Assembly: GCA_011037195.1 (NCBI GenBank)
Contig: JAAEAF010014516.1
Coordinates: 62,001 to 126,000 of the forward strand
Source: Triatoma infestans
Taxonomy: Eukaryota; Arthropoda; Insecta; Hemiptera; Reduviidae
Length of the DNA stretch: 64,000 nt
Direction: 5' to 3'
The notes beneath the pieces were generated by a model. It saw only the letters and a program-made list of their open reading frames with translations. It was not told the origin of the DNA and did not search any database. The translations under genes and the position numbers were made by a program. Each line of letters begins with the position of its first letter. The stretch's first letter is position 1. This document shows positions 55,645 through 64,000 of this stretch, one piece after another.

Positions 55645-55852
55645 TATTGTGCTCCCCGGAACCTTCTCAGTGCACTGCCGGCCTTCGAGCAGTGTTCTCT
55701 AGGCAAGAAACATTCCCCATCACTGGACAGTAAGCTGTAGAGGCTTCTAGGAAGAGAAAATTTTAAGGACAGCATGCTGGAATTGATTAAGGACCTCCGC
55801 GTTGCTAGTCCAGTGCGCTACCACTGAGCTAATCCCTTCCTTCTCCCTTGTC
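55645..55852 (-). mobile_element. tRNA-SINE family 2
   Basis: Minus-strand copy: on that strand ggattagctcagtggtagcg then cactggactagcaacgcgga form the head. Body: ttcctagaagcctctacagc, ggccggcagtgcactgagaa. It is 70-80% like the copy at 11700 by eye. Confidence 0.75.
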
Positions 55853-56199
55853 TTACGCCAATTAACGAGGGACGGAGACCCTAGTTTGTGTACTGTGTTT
55901 GTCCTTGTCTGTAAAGTGTAGAGTGTATGTAGTTTATGTGTATTGTGTACTGTTCTGACGAAGTTCATGGAGTACTGAGCTGTGGGTAGGTAATCCGAGG
56001 GGTCGCTACTCCCCAAGTATCTGCATGCACAGAACCCCCTTTACGTGCAAAAAAATTCGAAACAGACACAGAAATTATTCTTTTATGAATGATCTTATAT
56101 GATCTATTAGTTGGATTCAAATTATAATTTCATTGGCAAAGGAACCAACTATTATTATATATTATATTATTATTGTAACTAATATTGTAATGATTCTGT

Positions 56200-56420
56200 C
56201 ACCATATAAGATACATTAGGACCATTTCGAATTTAAAGAAAATTGATTAATAGGAAATGTGACTTTACAGAAAAAGTTTCTAGTTTTAGAATTTTCTCAA
56301 AGTAGGCTACGATTTCCCTTAGACTTTGAATACTAACTGCACAGATATAGAGACTTTTATTTTAAATGTTTTCTGGTAAAATTGATTTTAGTGGAGTCAT
56401 CTGTGAGTTAGATTGCAAAT
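56200..56420 (-). repeat. cttccggtt-type repeat, diverged minus-strand unit
   Basis: atttaaagaaaattgattaa, gtgactttacagaaaaag, then agttttagaattttctcaaa at 56230-56300, with the matching tttaaatgttttctggtaaa further on, read as a rearranged unit of the family. Orientation is uncertain. Confidence 0.4.
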
Positions 56421-57059
56421 TGTATCAGGTTTGTTCAATGTTATTATTTACTTATTTGCTATAAAGCTACTGCTTTGTACCAGATCTTTTTAAAAATAAA
56501 AAATTTGAGAATTTAAAAATATTTATTAAAAGTTACAACTTAGTATTTGTTAATAGTTCATGCAGGTGTATACTTTAGTGGAATACTAGAAATAATAAAC
56601 GATAGGTGACGTTTTAATTTATACTGTATTTAATCAGGCGTTTGAAAAGATTATTATATGTATGACTGAAGATTCCAAGAATTCCCATGACGATGTATGA
56701 GTCATGAACTTTCAACAACTAACCACAATATAAACTATAATACTAATTAGCAGATTATCTGAAGCACTGAACTGAAATAAACAAAAAAAATTATCTTATT
56801 TAAAATAATCCTTAACTGCAATAGCTGATTTAATACAAATTATTTTTACTTTTTTTTTTAGTAATGTTCAGCTACATTATATCTCTTTCATGCGCACAAA
56901 GTGACAGCCGAGACTAACTCATCATCTGAGGAATTATAAAATAACAGGTTTAGAGAACTCCCGGAGGTCGGAGAGCATTTTACTGGGGGAGGGATTAATA
57001 ATTCATTTCATTCAACCAATTGATATATCTAATTAAACGTCATATGCAATATCTCTTTT

Positions 57060-57175
57060 TAATACTGTAAAATAGATGTTAAGGTTCTGTCATAAAAAAA
57101 AAAACTCTTTTTAAATTTTCACTGACGTTTCGGCAAATTTATTGCCTTCTTCAGGGTAAAAATTTGTTGTTAGAA
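57060..57175 (-). mobile_element. Short element with ACGU-family hammerhead
   Basis: The block ctgtaaaatagatgttaagg, ttctgtcataaaaaaa, then the hammerhead core recurs at 44085-44170 (ttgtaaaatggatgttgagt, tcggtcacaaaaaaaac, and a right half with tttgccgaaacgtggatgaa). So this is a dispersed family with the ribozyme-like core as its most conserved part. Confidence 0.6.
57113..57165 (-). ncRNA. Hammerhead ribozyme motif, ACGU family, core intact
   Basis: Minus strand: AAATTTTTAC, C, CTGAAGA, stem II AGGCAATAAATTTGCC (GGCAA/TTGCC), GAAA, CG, TC, A, GTGAAAATTT. Stem I AAAUUUUUAC with GUGAAAAUUU gives ten pairs (one G/U), with a C/A mismatch next to the core. The 17-kb copy has G at that place, so the pair is normal in the family. 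Confidence 0.65.
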
Positions 57176-58379
57176 TTTCTTAAAAACTTGAGTATAACTT
57201 GTGATATTCCATAACCAAGTGTTCTATGTTATTTTTAATGTTTGTTAACTATGCTTTTAATGTTAATTAACTATGTTTTCTCGAAACTTATTTACTAAAG
57301 CTGTCTCAGTTTTGGACTAGATATCAATGGATATTTCACATTGTTCGATCCTTGTTCATGTCTATGTGAATAGGTTAAAAAACAATTGGACACATCGATG
57401 GCAGCAAAGCTGAGGTGTGTTATTCGGTTCGATTTCTGGTCTTGGCCAGGGATTTCGATTGAGTAATGATTATTAAAATGAATAAAATATAGTAAACGAT
57501 CTTTGTTATCCACCTCCGCCCATGATACCTAATTCTCTGACAATAGCGGTACTGCTTAACTCTATTCTCAAAAAAAGTAACAACCTTGTTTTGAAAATTG
57601 CCAGAAACACTAGTATTTCGTTAGAAGCAGAGTGAACTACTTTGAAAGAATTCAATAAATTCATTTGATTACATCCCTTCTTTTAGATGAGCAGCTTCAG
57701 AATATTCATTTGATAATGTACTTTAAAGTGAAATTCTATAGAATCAAAGGAGTCATACAAAACTTACTATAGTAGAAAGTCATTTTTAATGCATAAGAGT
57801 GGAGTTGCACACTTCCTTGTGTGCAATTGTCTATGTTCGTGTTAATTACACGCAATCACAAAAGAATCAAAGAAATAAGAAGTACAAAAGATCTAAGAGA
57901 TTTTCAAAAGGGACAAATTGATGTTGACGATATTGAAACTTCTTATACAATACAATGACAAGTGTCATGTTGGTTAGGGTCCACCAAATACCAACCAGCC
58001 AGTATAATAGTTTTCCTGTATAGCAATACACACACTTACCTGACATCAGGCCAAAAACCATCAAAGCTGATTTGACCGACAAAGCAGTATTGCCGACAAA
58101 AAGACTTACAACGCCGATTTGTAAAGGATATAGGGAATTTTTGGATTTGACCTGCTTTTACTTCCGCTTGAGAGAATTTTTTTTTTTCAAATGCAACAAT
58201 TAGTTTACAAGAAATAGTATTTTTAATAATAAAAATTAAAAACAGATTTATCTACAATTTGTTTGTTTTCTCTAACTGGGGGAAATAGGATCTTGTCTTG
58301 AATTTTCGAAATTCAGTTTTCATCACAAAACATAAGTGAGAATCCCGGAGTATATTAAAAAAAAAAAAAAAAATCCGGT

Positions 58380-59180
58380 GTGAAACACTCACACAACTTT
58401 CTCTTACTCCTGTTCTCAAAATGATAATTGACAAATGTTATAGTTTGTGTACCAAATTTAAAGAAATTCGTCGAAAACTGAAAAACCTGTTCGTAAAAGG
58501 GTACTTCCGGTTTACTAATTCTCATAAAACTCGGAATTTTGGCCATCTATTTATTTCTAGTTAATTTTGTTTGTGTGATAGAATTATATAATCAACTATG
58601 ATAGCAATTTAGAGGAAGCTGTAACCCCACCCCACTCCTATAAGTGCCCTTAAATGAATTTTCTCAGAGAAATGTTTTAAATAAAAGATGTAGATCATTG
58701 CATGTTTGGTTTATACACGATGTTTCAAAAAAATCGTCGAAGCCATTTTTGAGAAAATTGCGAAAAAATGGAGAAATCATTTAGTAAAGTGTTAAAATAA
58801 ACGCACTTCCGGTTATCCGATTTTTTCAAACTCGGAATTTCAACAACATGTTTAATTCTAATTAACATTATTAAGCAGGCAGAATTGTCTAATAAAACGA
58901 AATAGCACTTTAAATGAAGACCTAACACCACCCCCCATGAAAAGTGCCCTTAAATGAATTTTCCTGGAGAAATGTTTTAAATAAAAGTTGTAGCTCTTTG
59001 TATATGTAGTTGATATACCAGGTTTACAGAAAATCGTCGGAGCCATTTTTGAGAAAATCGTAAATGCGTAAAAAAACCAACTAGTAAAGTGGTACTTCCG
59101 GTTGAGGAATTTTGGCAGATAACGTATTGTCCCATGGTGATACCTAAACGGAATATCGAGTTTAAGCTACCTACGGTTTT
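58380..59180 (+). repeat. cttccggtt-type repeat, tandem array of three units
   Basis: Landmarks recur at about 292-302 bp: cacttccggtt or tacttccggtt at 58503, 58804 and 59095; aatgttttaaataaaag at about 58670 and 58970; agccatttttgagaaaat at 58741 and 59041. The copies differ, so this is an old array. Other copies: 32255-32580, 52260-52500, 54590-55235, 59870-60110, 63530-64000. Confidence 0.7.
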
Positions 59181-59564
59181 TCAATTTTGAACTTTGCTGT
59201 TCACATACATACACACATACACTGTGTACTTAATGCTACGATAAAATTGTGGAATTTTTCTTAAAACTTGCCATTTTCACTCTGTTGCATATAAAGAGAG
59301 AGGTGTTGGGATGTACGTACCACGCCGGGCTGTTGTCAGGTGATTTACATTGTAGTCCTAAATGTCTTAATATTAAATAAATAATCCCTAGGGCAAGGTT
59401 AAAAGTTCTCGGCCTACCCCATAGATGGCACTGCTACAAATGAAATTATTGTTTCCTTATGTTGGCACACTTGTTGCAAAAGTAAATAGCAAATATGAAT
59501 TTGATCAGACAAAATAGTTTGTTTTATAAGGCTCATTGAAGTGTGTTCCATGTTTTTGACAAAA

Positions 59565-59868
59565 TGAATAAACTTGAATACCGTTCTGTCATAAAATTTT
59601 ACGTTTTGGATGGTTTATCGGCAACAAAAATTCATTCAAAGTTGGTGAAAGTGTAAGAGGAGTGTGTACCTTCATTAACAACAGTAAACAAAAGTTGGCA
59701 GCTGAGTTTAAACGTGGGCGCACATAGATTGAAGATGATACACGTGAAGTACGGCCAAAAACTGCAACAATGTGGTTCTAGATGATCGAATAAAGGTGTA
59801 TGAGATAACTAAGGCTGTAGGCATTTCAGAAGAAAGTGTACCGCACATTCTCTCTTATCAAATAAATA
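59565..59868 (+). pseudogene. Mariner transposase N-terminal remnant
   Basis: MNKLEYRSVIKFYVLDGLSA then TKIHSKLVKV is the first helix-turn-helix of mariner transposases. AVGISEESV-like sequence (ggcatttcagaagaaagtgt) and PHILS near 59845 come from the second. Stops and frameshifts separate them and the catalytic domain is gone. Confidence 0.78.
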
Positions 59869-59869
59869 A

Positions 59870-60110
59870 CATATTTCGGAGAAATTTTTAAAAAATAAAA
59901 CTCTTTTTGTGATTAGTCGGTATGTTAAGTTTAAAGAAAATCGAAGGAGCCGTTTTCGGGAAATTGCAAAAAACTGAAAATTCTGTTCAGTAAAGTGGTA
60001 CTTCCTCGAACGATTTTGGCCAAAACATTATCGTCGCGTCCTTTGGTAACCTAAACAAAATATCAGGTTTTTAGCAATTTTCCGTTTTTGGGTTATGGTG
60101 TGCACATCAC
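59870..60110 (+). repeat. cttccggtt-type repeat, single unit
   Basis: taaagaaaatcgaaggagcc, gttttcgggaaattgcaaaa, gtaaagtggtacttcct and ccaaaacattatcgtcgcgt match the other units. It cuts off the mariner remnant at its left side. Confidence 0.6.
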
Positions 60111-60119
60111 CCCCCCCCT

Positions 60120-61222
60120 ACCAGCCACAGACCGATTTCGAAAACCTTACTGCCTTCCTTTCTGTTTAAATTTTCTATTTTGGGAGGGGGGCTCAAACCC
60201 GCTTGTACTTCCTTTACTTTTTATCTCTCCTGTTTTATTTTCTTCTGCCTTAAATAAAGTCTTTAACTTTTTTCTTTTCCTAACGTAACCCTCACTTGCT
60301 GTTTTTGTCACCAGACGGAAGAATCCGCAACTAAATCTTCTCTGTAACATTCTAATTCTTTCTTTAATAGCCTTTCACATTCATCATCGAACCAGTCCTC
60401 TCTCTTCTTTCGCTTCTATTCACACAACATTTCTGTTAATGCTGTTAAGGATCTTCTCAACCCCTCCCACCTTTGTTCTATGTCCGGATCAACCAGCTCC
60501 GACCGCATGTTCACTCTTTTTCTGTCGTCTCTAATTCTCTGCTTTGTGTCTTCCAGTTTTAATCTGTTGTCATTATTGATCATCCATATTTCTTACCTTC
60601 CTCTTGACCTGGCTGTTAGCTTTTGGCAGTGCTTTGCCTTCACCATAAATTGATCTGAGCCGCATTCGTTATATTTCGTATATCTGATGCGTACCTATCA
60701 TCTATGTGGATATAACGGCAAGAGAGAGAACACAAGCCCGACCGAGAGAAAACAAACTCTCTCTGGTACTCTCTCACTTAAGCAGGCTAGAGTGGGGAGA
60801 ACCTGTATATAAGCCAGTAAGAGATCTAGACATCTATCTATCTATCAGATTCAACCATACACCGCATCGTGTCGTAACTCTACTCTAACCCTTTATTCTA
60901 CAAAATCATTACAAGTCCAGTGCAGTTTGTGTATATTATAACAGTGTCTTCATATTTCGTCTAATTAATCTAACCTAATTTCTCGCCTCATCAACTCCAT
61001 TCTATGGATATGAATATCAATTTGGTTGCAGATTCTTTCGTCTAAGGATACCCAAATTTCTTTATGTATTTCTTTGTGGGCGAAGAAATTGTTACTTATC
61101 CCCAAATGTCTATCGGTAGCGAAATCTATGGGTCGTACCCTATTGTCACTAGTTACCGTATGCTTTCTGGGTCTTCCAACTGTTGGCCTGAAGGCCCACC
61201 TTTTCGCACCTTTGCATTCCAA
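60120..61222 (-). pseudogene. LINE remnant (endonuclease plus linker), interrupted by an LTR
   Basis: On the minus strand the endonuclease part TDRHLGISNNFFAHKEIHKE, WVSLDERICNQID (61120-61018) matches 'NTFFxHKxIHKxTWxSPDGRTxNQIDHIL' of RTE-like elements. After the insertion at 60705-60999 it resumes as DDRYASDIRNI and ECGSDQFMVKAK (the GSDHxLV motif), then KREDWFDDECERLLKKEL near 60412-60355, the linker before the RT. RT itself is absent and several frames are used. Confidence 0.72.
60705..60999. mobile_element. Probable solo LTR inserted in the LINE
   Basis: The 295-bp block starts TGTGGATATAACGG and ends CAACTCCA. It splits the LINE endonuclease exactly between NQID and DDRYASD. Flanks atcta / ttcta agree in four of five bases (or TCTAT on both sides if the border shifts by one). 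A TATA box (gtatataagcc) lies near 60806 and a CA-rich end follows. The target site and the TG...CA ends suggest a Gypsy-type solo LTR; the family is not known to me. Confidence 0.6.
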
Positions 61223-61299
61223 TTCCCCAAGACAATTTTTACATCACACCCAGGCAGTCGTAGACGCGTGTTCACTTACCAAGAAATATTGATGAACTA

Positions 61300-62450
61300 G
61301 CCTTTTAAAAGAAATTATGCATAATCTTTCAACTCACTACCTTGAAATACAATACAATGTACTTCATGTCGTTTCTAATCGTAAAACCTGTGCCTATAGA
61401 TTGTTCGTGTCTCTTGTGTTAAATCGAAATATAGTTAATTGCTTACAGTCACCAGGTATAAACACTAATCTTAAATTAACTCCAAAATGCAACCTCTGAA
61501 CTAAGTGAACTCTACAACCTATTTAATTTAATTTAATTTTAAATATGCTCAAAATAAACTTTATGATGTCACATTGAAGCAGAATTTTGTCACACGACAA
61601 TATTCAACTCGTTCGAAAGTAAAAAGGGGTTGAGCTAGTTATCTGAAGAATCACCCGGTATCTACATATCTAACTTGTGTATACATAAGTCGTATAGATA
61701 ATTATCTAAAAACAGTTTTATCCAATCAGAAGAGAGCTCAAAGTATGTACTTCTGGTGAAAATTCAAATATTAAAATATGATACGACCGCAATCTGACAC
61801 GATCGATCGCTCACTAATCAAGGATACCCAGATAGAGAGAGAGGAGGGCGATCATTGTACTTCTTATCAGTAACTTTTTTTGGCGGCTAGAGGGGAGAAA
61901 GCTAGTGTAGTGTAATTAATGTAATTCACCGCAAAATTAATTCCGAGATTAAAGTATAGTTTCTAACCATCGATATAAAACTCTTTAATTCGAAAATCGT
62001 TTTTAAATTAGGAGAATTATTTTTATGATTATTTTTAAATTAGAGAATATCATAGATGAAATTTTGTCTTAAAAAAAAAAAAAAAAATTAACATTTCACT
62101 TTTAGAAATGCTGAACCTCTCACTACCTGGCGAAGGCCTTATTTATAATGTTCGATGGACAACCCTGATAGGATACTTGTTCGGAGAAGCTGTCTAATAT
62201 TATTTGTTCCAAACAAATGGTTTCAACTTGTGAGAAAATAAGGCAAAGGAAAATAAGATATATGAACTGATAATTGCATCTAAACTAGTTTTAATTTTTT
62301 TTATTCTTTTTGCGAAGGATTCAGCGCTTGTTATACTATTAGTGTTATTACTTCGGTTTAGGCATAATATAGTTATTATTAAAGTGCCCTAATAAAGTTT
62401 AATACAATTTAATCAGTCAACCAAATAGGTTTCCTAAAAAAAAGTTATAT
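61300..62450. other. Intergenic sequence
   Basis: No gene recognised. A GA-rich patch at 61833-61850 and a poly-A at 62071-62087 are the only distinct features. Confidence 0.4.
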
Positions 62451-62669
62451 TTGTTTTTATAAGTTTCGTCTTTTAATTTGTTTATTATGGGGGAAAAAAT
62501 GGTGTAGGCCGTTAGATTGGGTCACAATAGTTCGGTGGACCCGGCTGTTGTCTATTCCAAGGCTTAAGTAGTATGATTTTTGCCCTGATAACTTAATTTT
62601 CCTAAATAATTTGAGACTAATATTAAAGCTTAGAGACATTTCCGTGGTAGCCTGCTTCATTAATTTGGT

Positions 62670-62707
62670 CATCGACCAGTTTCGGGCGTTCGCCCATCTT
62701 CAGGATG
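62670..62707 (-). ncRNA. Hammerhead ribozyme motif, type I, core intact (left arm)
   Basis: Minus strand: CATC, CTGAAGA, TGGGCGAACGCCC (stem II GGGC/GCCC), GAAA, CTGG, TC, GATG. Stem III is ACUGGU (one U/G pair in the dimer). All invariant bases are present. Confidence 0.75.
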
Positions 62708-62777
62708 CGTTTGTTTGACAGTTTATACACTGAATTTGCTCTGTGCAAGTCTGTGTTACCACACTGTCTGACAAACG

Positions 62778-62815
62778 CATCCTTAAGATAGGCGAACGCC
62801 CGAAACCGGTCGATG
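62778..62815 (+). ncRNA. Hammerhead ribozyme motif with G5 changed (right arm)
   Basis: CATC, CTTAAGA (G5 is U), TAGGCGAACGCCC, GAAA, CCGG, TC, GATG. G5 is invariant in active hammerheads, so this arm should be inactive while the other parts are kept. Confidence 0.65.
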
Positions 62816-63529
62816 ACCAAAAAATGAAGCAGGCTACCACGGAAAATGTCTCTGATGCTTTCCAGCTCTGCGGAACCAAACACCACAACAATTAATAAGC
62901 TTAAATATTTTTGACAAAATATTGTATCACTTACTTCACTTAGGTAGGAATGCAATCGGGGCACATGCAATTGTAAATTTAAACTTGGTTTGAAGTTCAA
63001 AGAAAATGGATAGGAATTTGGCAAGTCTTTTTTACCAACCAATCGCATTTATAGCCATTTAATTTCATAAGCTGCTAAACATGATCACATTTTCGTGTTC
63101 TTTTAAGTATAGTGAATTTGATAATGCTGCAACAAATTATGGAAAAGAGGTAATTATGGGGATGACGTGGCATCAAAGCCACCCCTACCCTCTACATAAT
63201 GCTAACATATTTATTTTCATGACAACAAAGTTAAAGTATCAAAAATGGGAAAAATACAAAGTATACAAACAAAAATGGATGAAACACTCACGCATGAATT
63301 TCTCTCACTGCTATTAATTTTTACAATTTTGTATCTGTATATAAAATGACTCCACATTTTTGGTTCACAGCTTGACTATTCTCCACAACTAATTGCTAAT
63401 TTACACACAAACACATACAATTGAATACAAAATAAGAGAAAGTAATTCTTTATTTAGACGAAATTGGCAAATCAAGAGTACTCAACTGAAGATGGCTTTT
63501 TAAATATAAAAATATAAAAATCTGGTGTG

Positions 63530-64000
63530 AAACACTCAAACAACTTTCTCTTATTCCAGTTCTCAAAATTATAATTCACAAATTTTATAGTTTGTGTACC
63601 AAATTTAATGAAATTCGTCAAACCTGAAAAAACTGCCCAGTAAAAGCGCACTTCCAGTTTACTAATTTTCTTGAAACTCGGAATTTATTTCTATTTATTT
63701 ATTTTCAATTAATTTCTAATTAATTTTGTTTGGATGATAGAATTGTATTATCAACTACTATGATAGCACTTTAGAGAAAAACATAACCCCACCCCCTCTA
63801 CCCCTAAAAGTGCCCTTAAATGAATTTTTCCAGAGAAATGTTTTTAATTAAAGTTGTAGATCTTTGTATGTTTAGTTTATGCAATAAGTTCCAAGAAAAT
63901 CGTCGGAGCCATTTTTGAGAAAATTGCAAAAAATTAAAAAAAAAAAAACTAGTAAAGTGGTACTTCCGGTTGAGGAATTAGGACAGATAACATACTGCCA
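63530..64000 (+). repeat. cttccggtt-type repeat, two units reaching the window end
   Basis: gcgcacttccagtttactaa at 63647 and gtggtacttccggttgagga at 63957 are 310 bp apart; agtgcccttaaatgaatttt and cgtcggagccatttttgaga lie between, as in the array at 58380-59180. Confidence 0.7.

Larger units (their letters stand above)
62632..62895. mobile_element. Hammerhead-bearing inverted-repeat element A9, most complete
   Basis: Near-palindrome: gagacatttccgtggtagcc, tgcttcat, ggtcatcgacc, core, tgcgtttgtttgacagtt; centre with tgctctgtgcaagtctgtgt; then cacactgtctgacaaacgca, core, ggtcgatgacc, atgaagcaggctaccacgga, aaatgtctctgatgctttcc, agctctgcggaaccaaacac. Both arms carry a hammerhead core, so RNA from either strand would contain one. 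Confidence 0.8.

Noticed and set aside
62623..63048. Minus-strand open frame of 141 codons
   Set aside because: More than half of it is the palindromic hammerhead element in translation, and the peptide resembles other frames of the same repeat.
1..64000. CRISPR array
   Set aside because: No regularly spaced short direct repeats with unique spacers; the repeated units are transposon families, and the genes are spliced and eukaryotic.

Overview
The window is AT-rich metazoan nuclear DNA with spliced genes, long transposon-filled introns and a mixture of Tc1/mariner, Merlin, PIF/Harbinger, LINE, Penelope-like and tRNA-SINE sequence. This points to an arthropod. A chelicerate would fit, but the sequence alone does not settle the lineage. 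There are no bacterial features such as operons or Shine-Dalgarno sites.

Three host genes can be supported. (1) 1-2627, plus strand: the last two coding exons (2128-2298, 2547-2627) of an SLC4-family anion exchanger whose body lies to the left of the window. (2) 14146-38869, plus strand: a complete USP47-type deubiquitinase. I joined 22 coding exons with consistent phases into a 1297-residue protein with the Cys box, two CxxC pairs, the His box and the long C-terminal ubiquitin-like region. A candidate 5' UTR exon is at 13327-13378. (3) 43583-47077 and beyond, minus strand: an unrecognised 252-residue single-pass membrane protein in three coding exons, with a tyrosine-rich cytoplasmic tail. 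It has a probable 5' UTR exon ending at 47077 and a CRE (TGACGTCA) at 47253.

The rest is mostly repeat. Named pieces are an intact Merlin/ISXO2 transposase ORF (9804-10733), two decayed mariner/Tc1 copies, a 5'-truncated Jockey-like LINE with a 14-bp target duplication (19157-20111), two LINE remnants with RTE-like endonuclease or linker motifs, a Penelope-like GIY-YIG remnant (about 37140-37232, minus), a 1.35-kb Harbinger element with TAA target duplication (50423-51776), a likely solo LTR (60705-60999), two tRNA-derived SINE families, and a dispersed or tandem repeat of about 300 bp.

The most striking pattern is a set of short inverted-repeat elements whose cores match the type I hammerhead ribozyme consensus: CUGANGA, stem II, GAAA, a short self-complementary stem III, UH, and a closing stem I. 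Two families occur. One has ACCGGU as stem III with CAUC/GAUG as stem I; the other has ACGU as stem III. At least five copies have the whole core readable, and about a dozen are decayed. One lies in sense orientation inside USP47 intron 1. One family also sits beside Penelope-like sequence, the retroelement class known to carry hammerheads.

A perfect 517-bp tandem duplication (18269-18785 / 18786-19302) covers the 3' end of the LINE and part of the inverted-repeat element it entered. It is either a very recent event or an assembly artefact.
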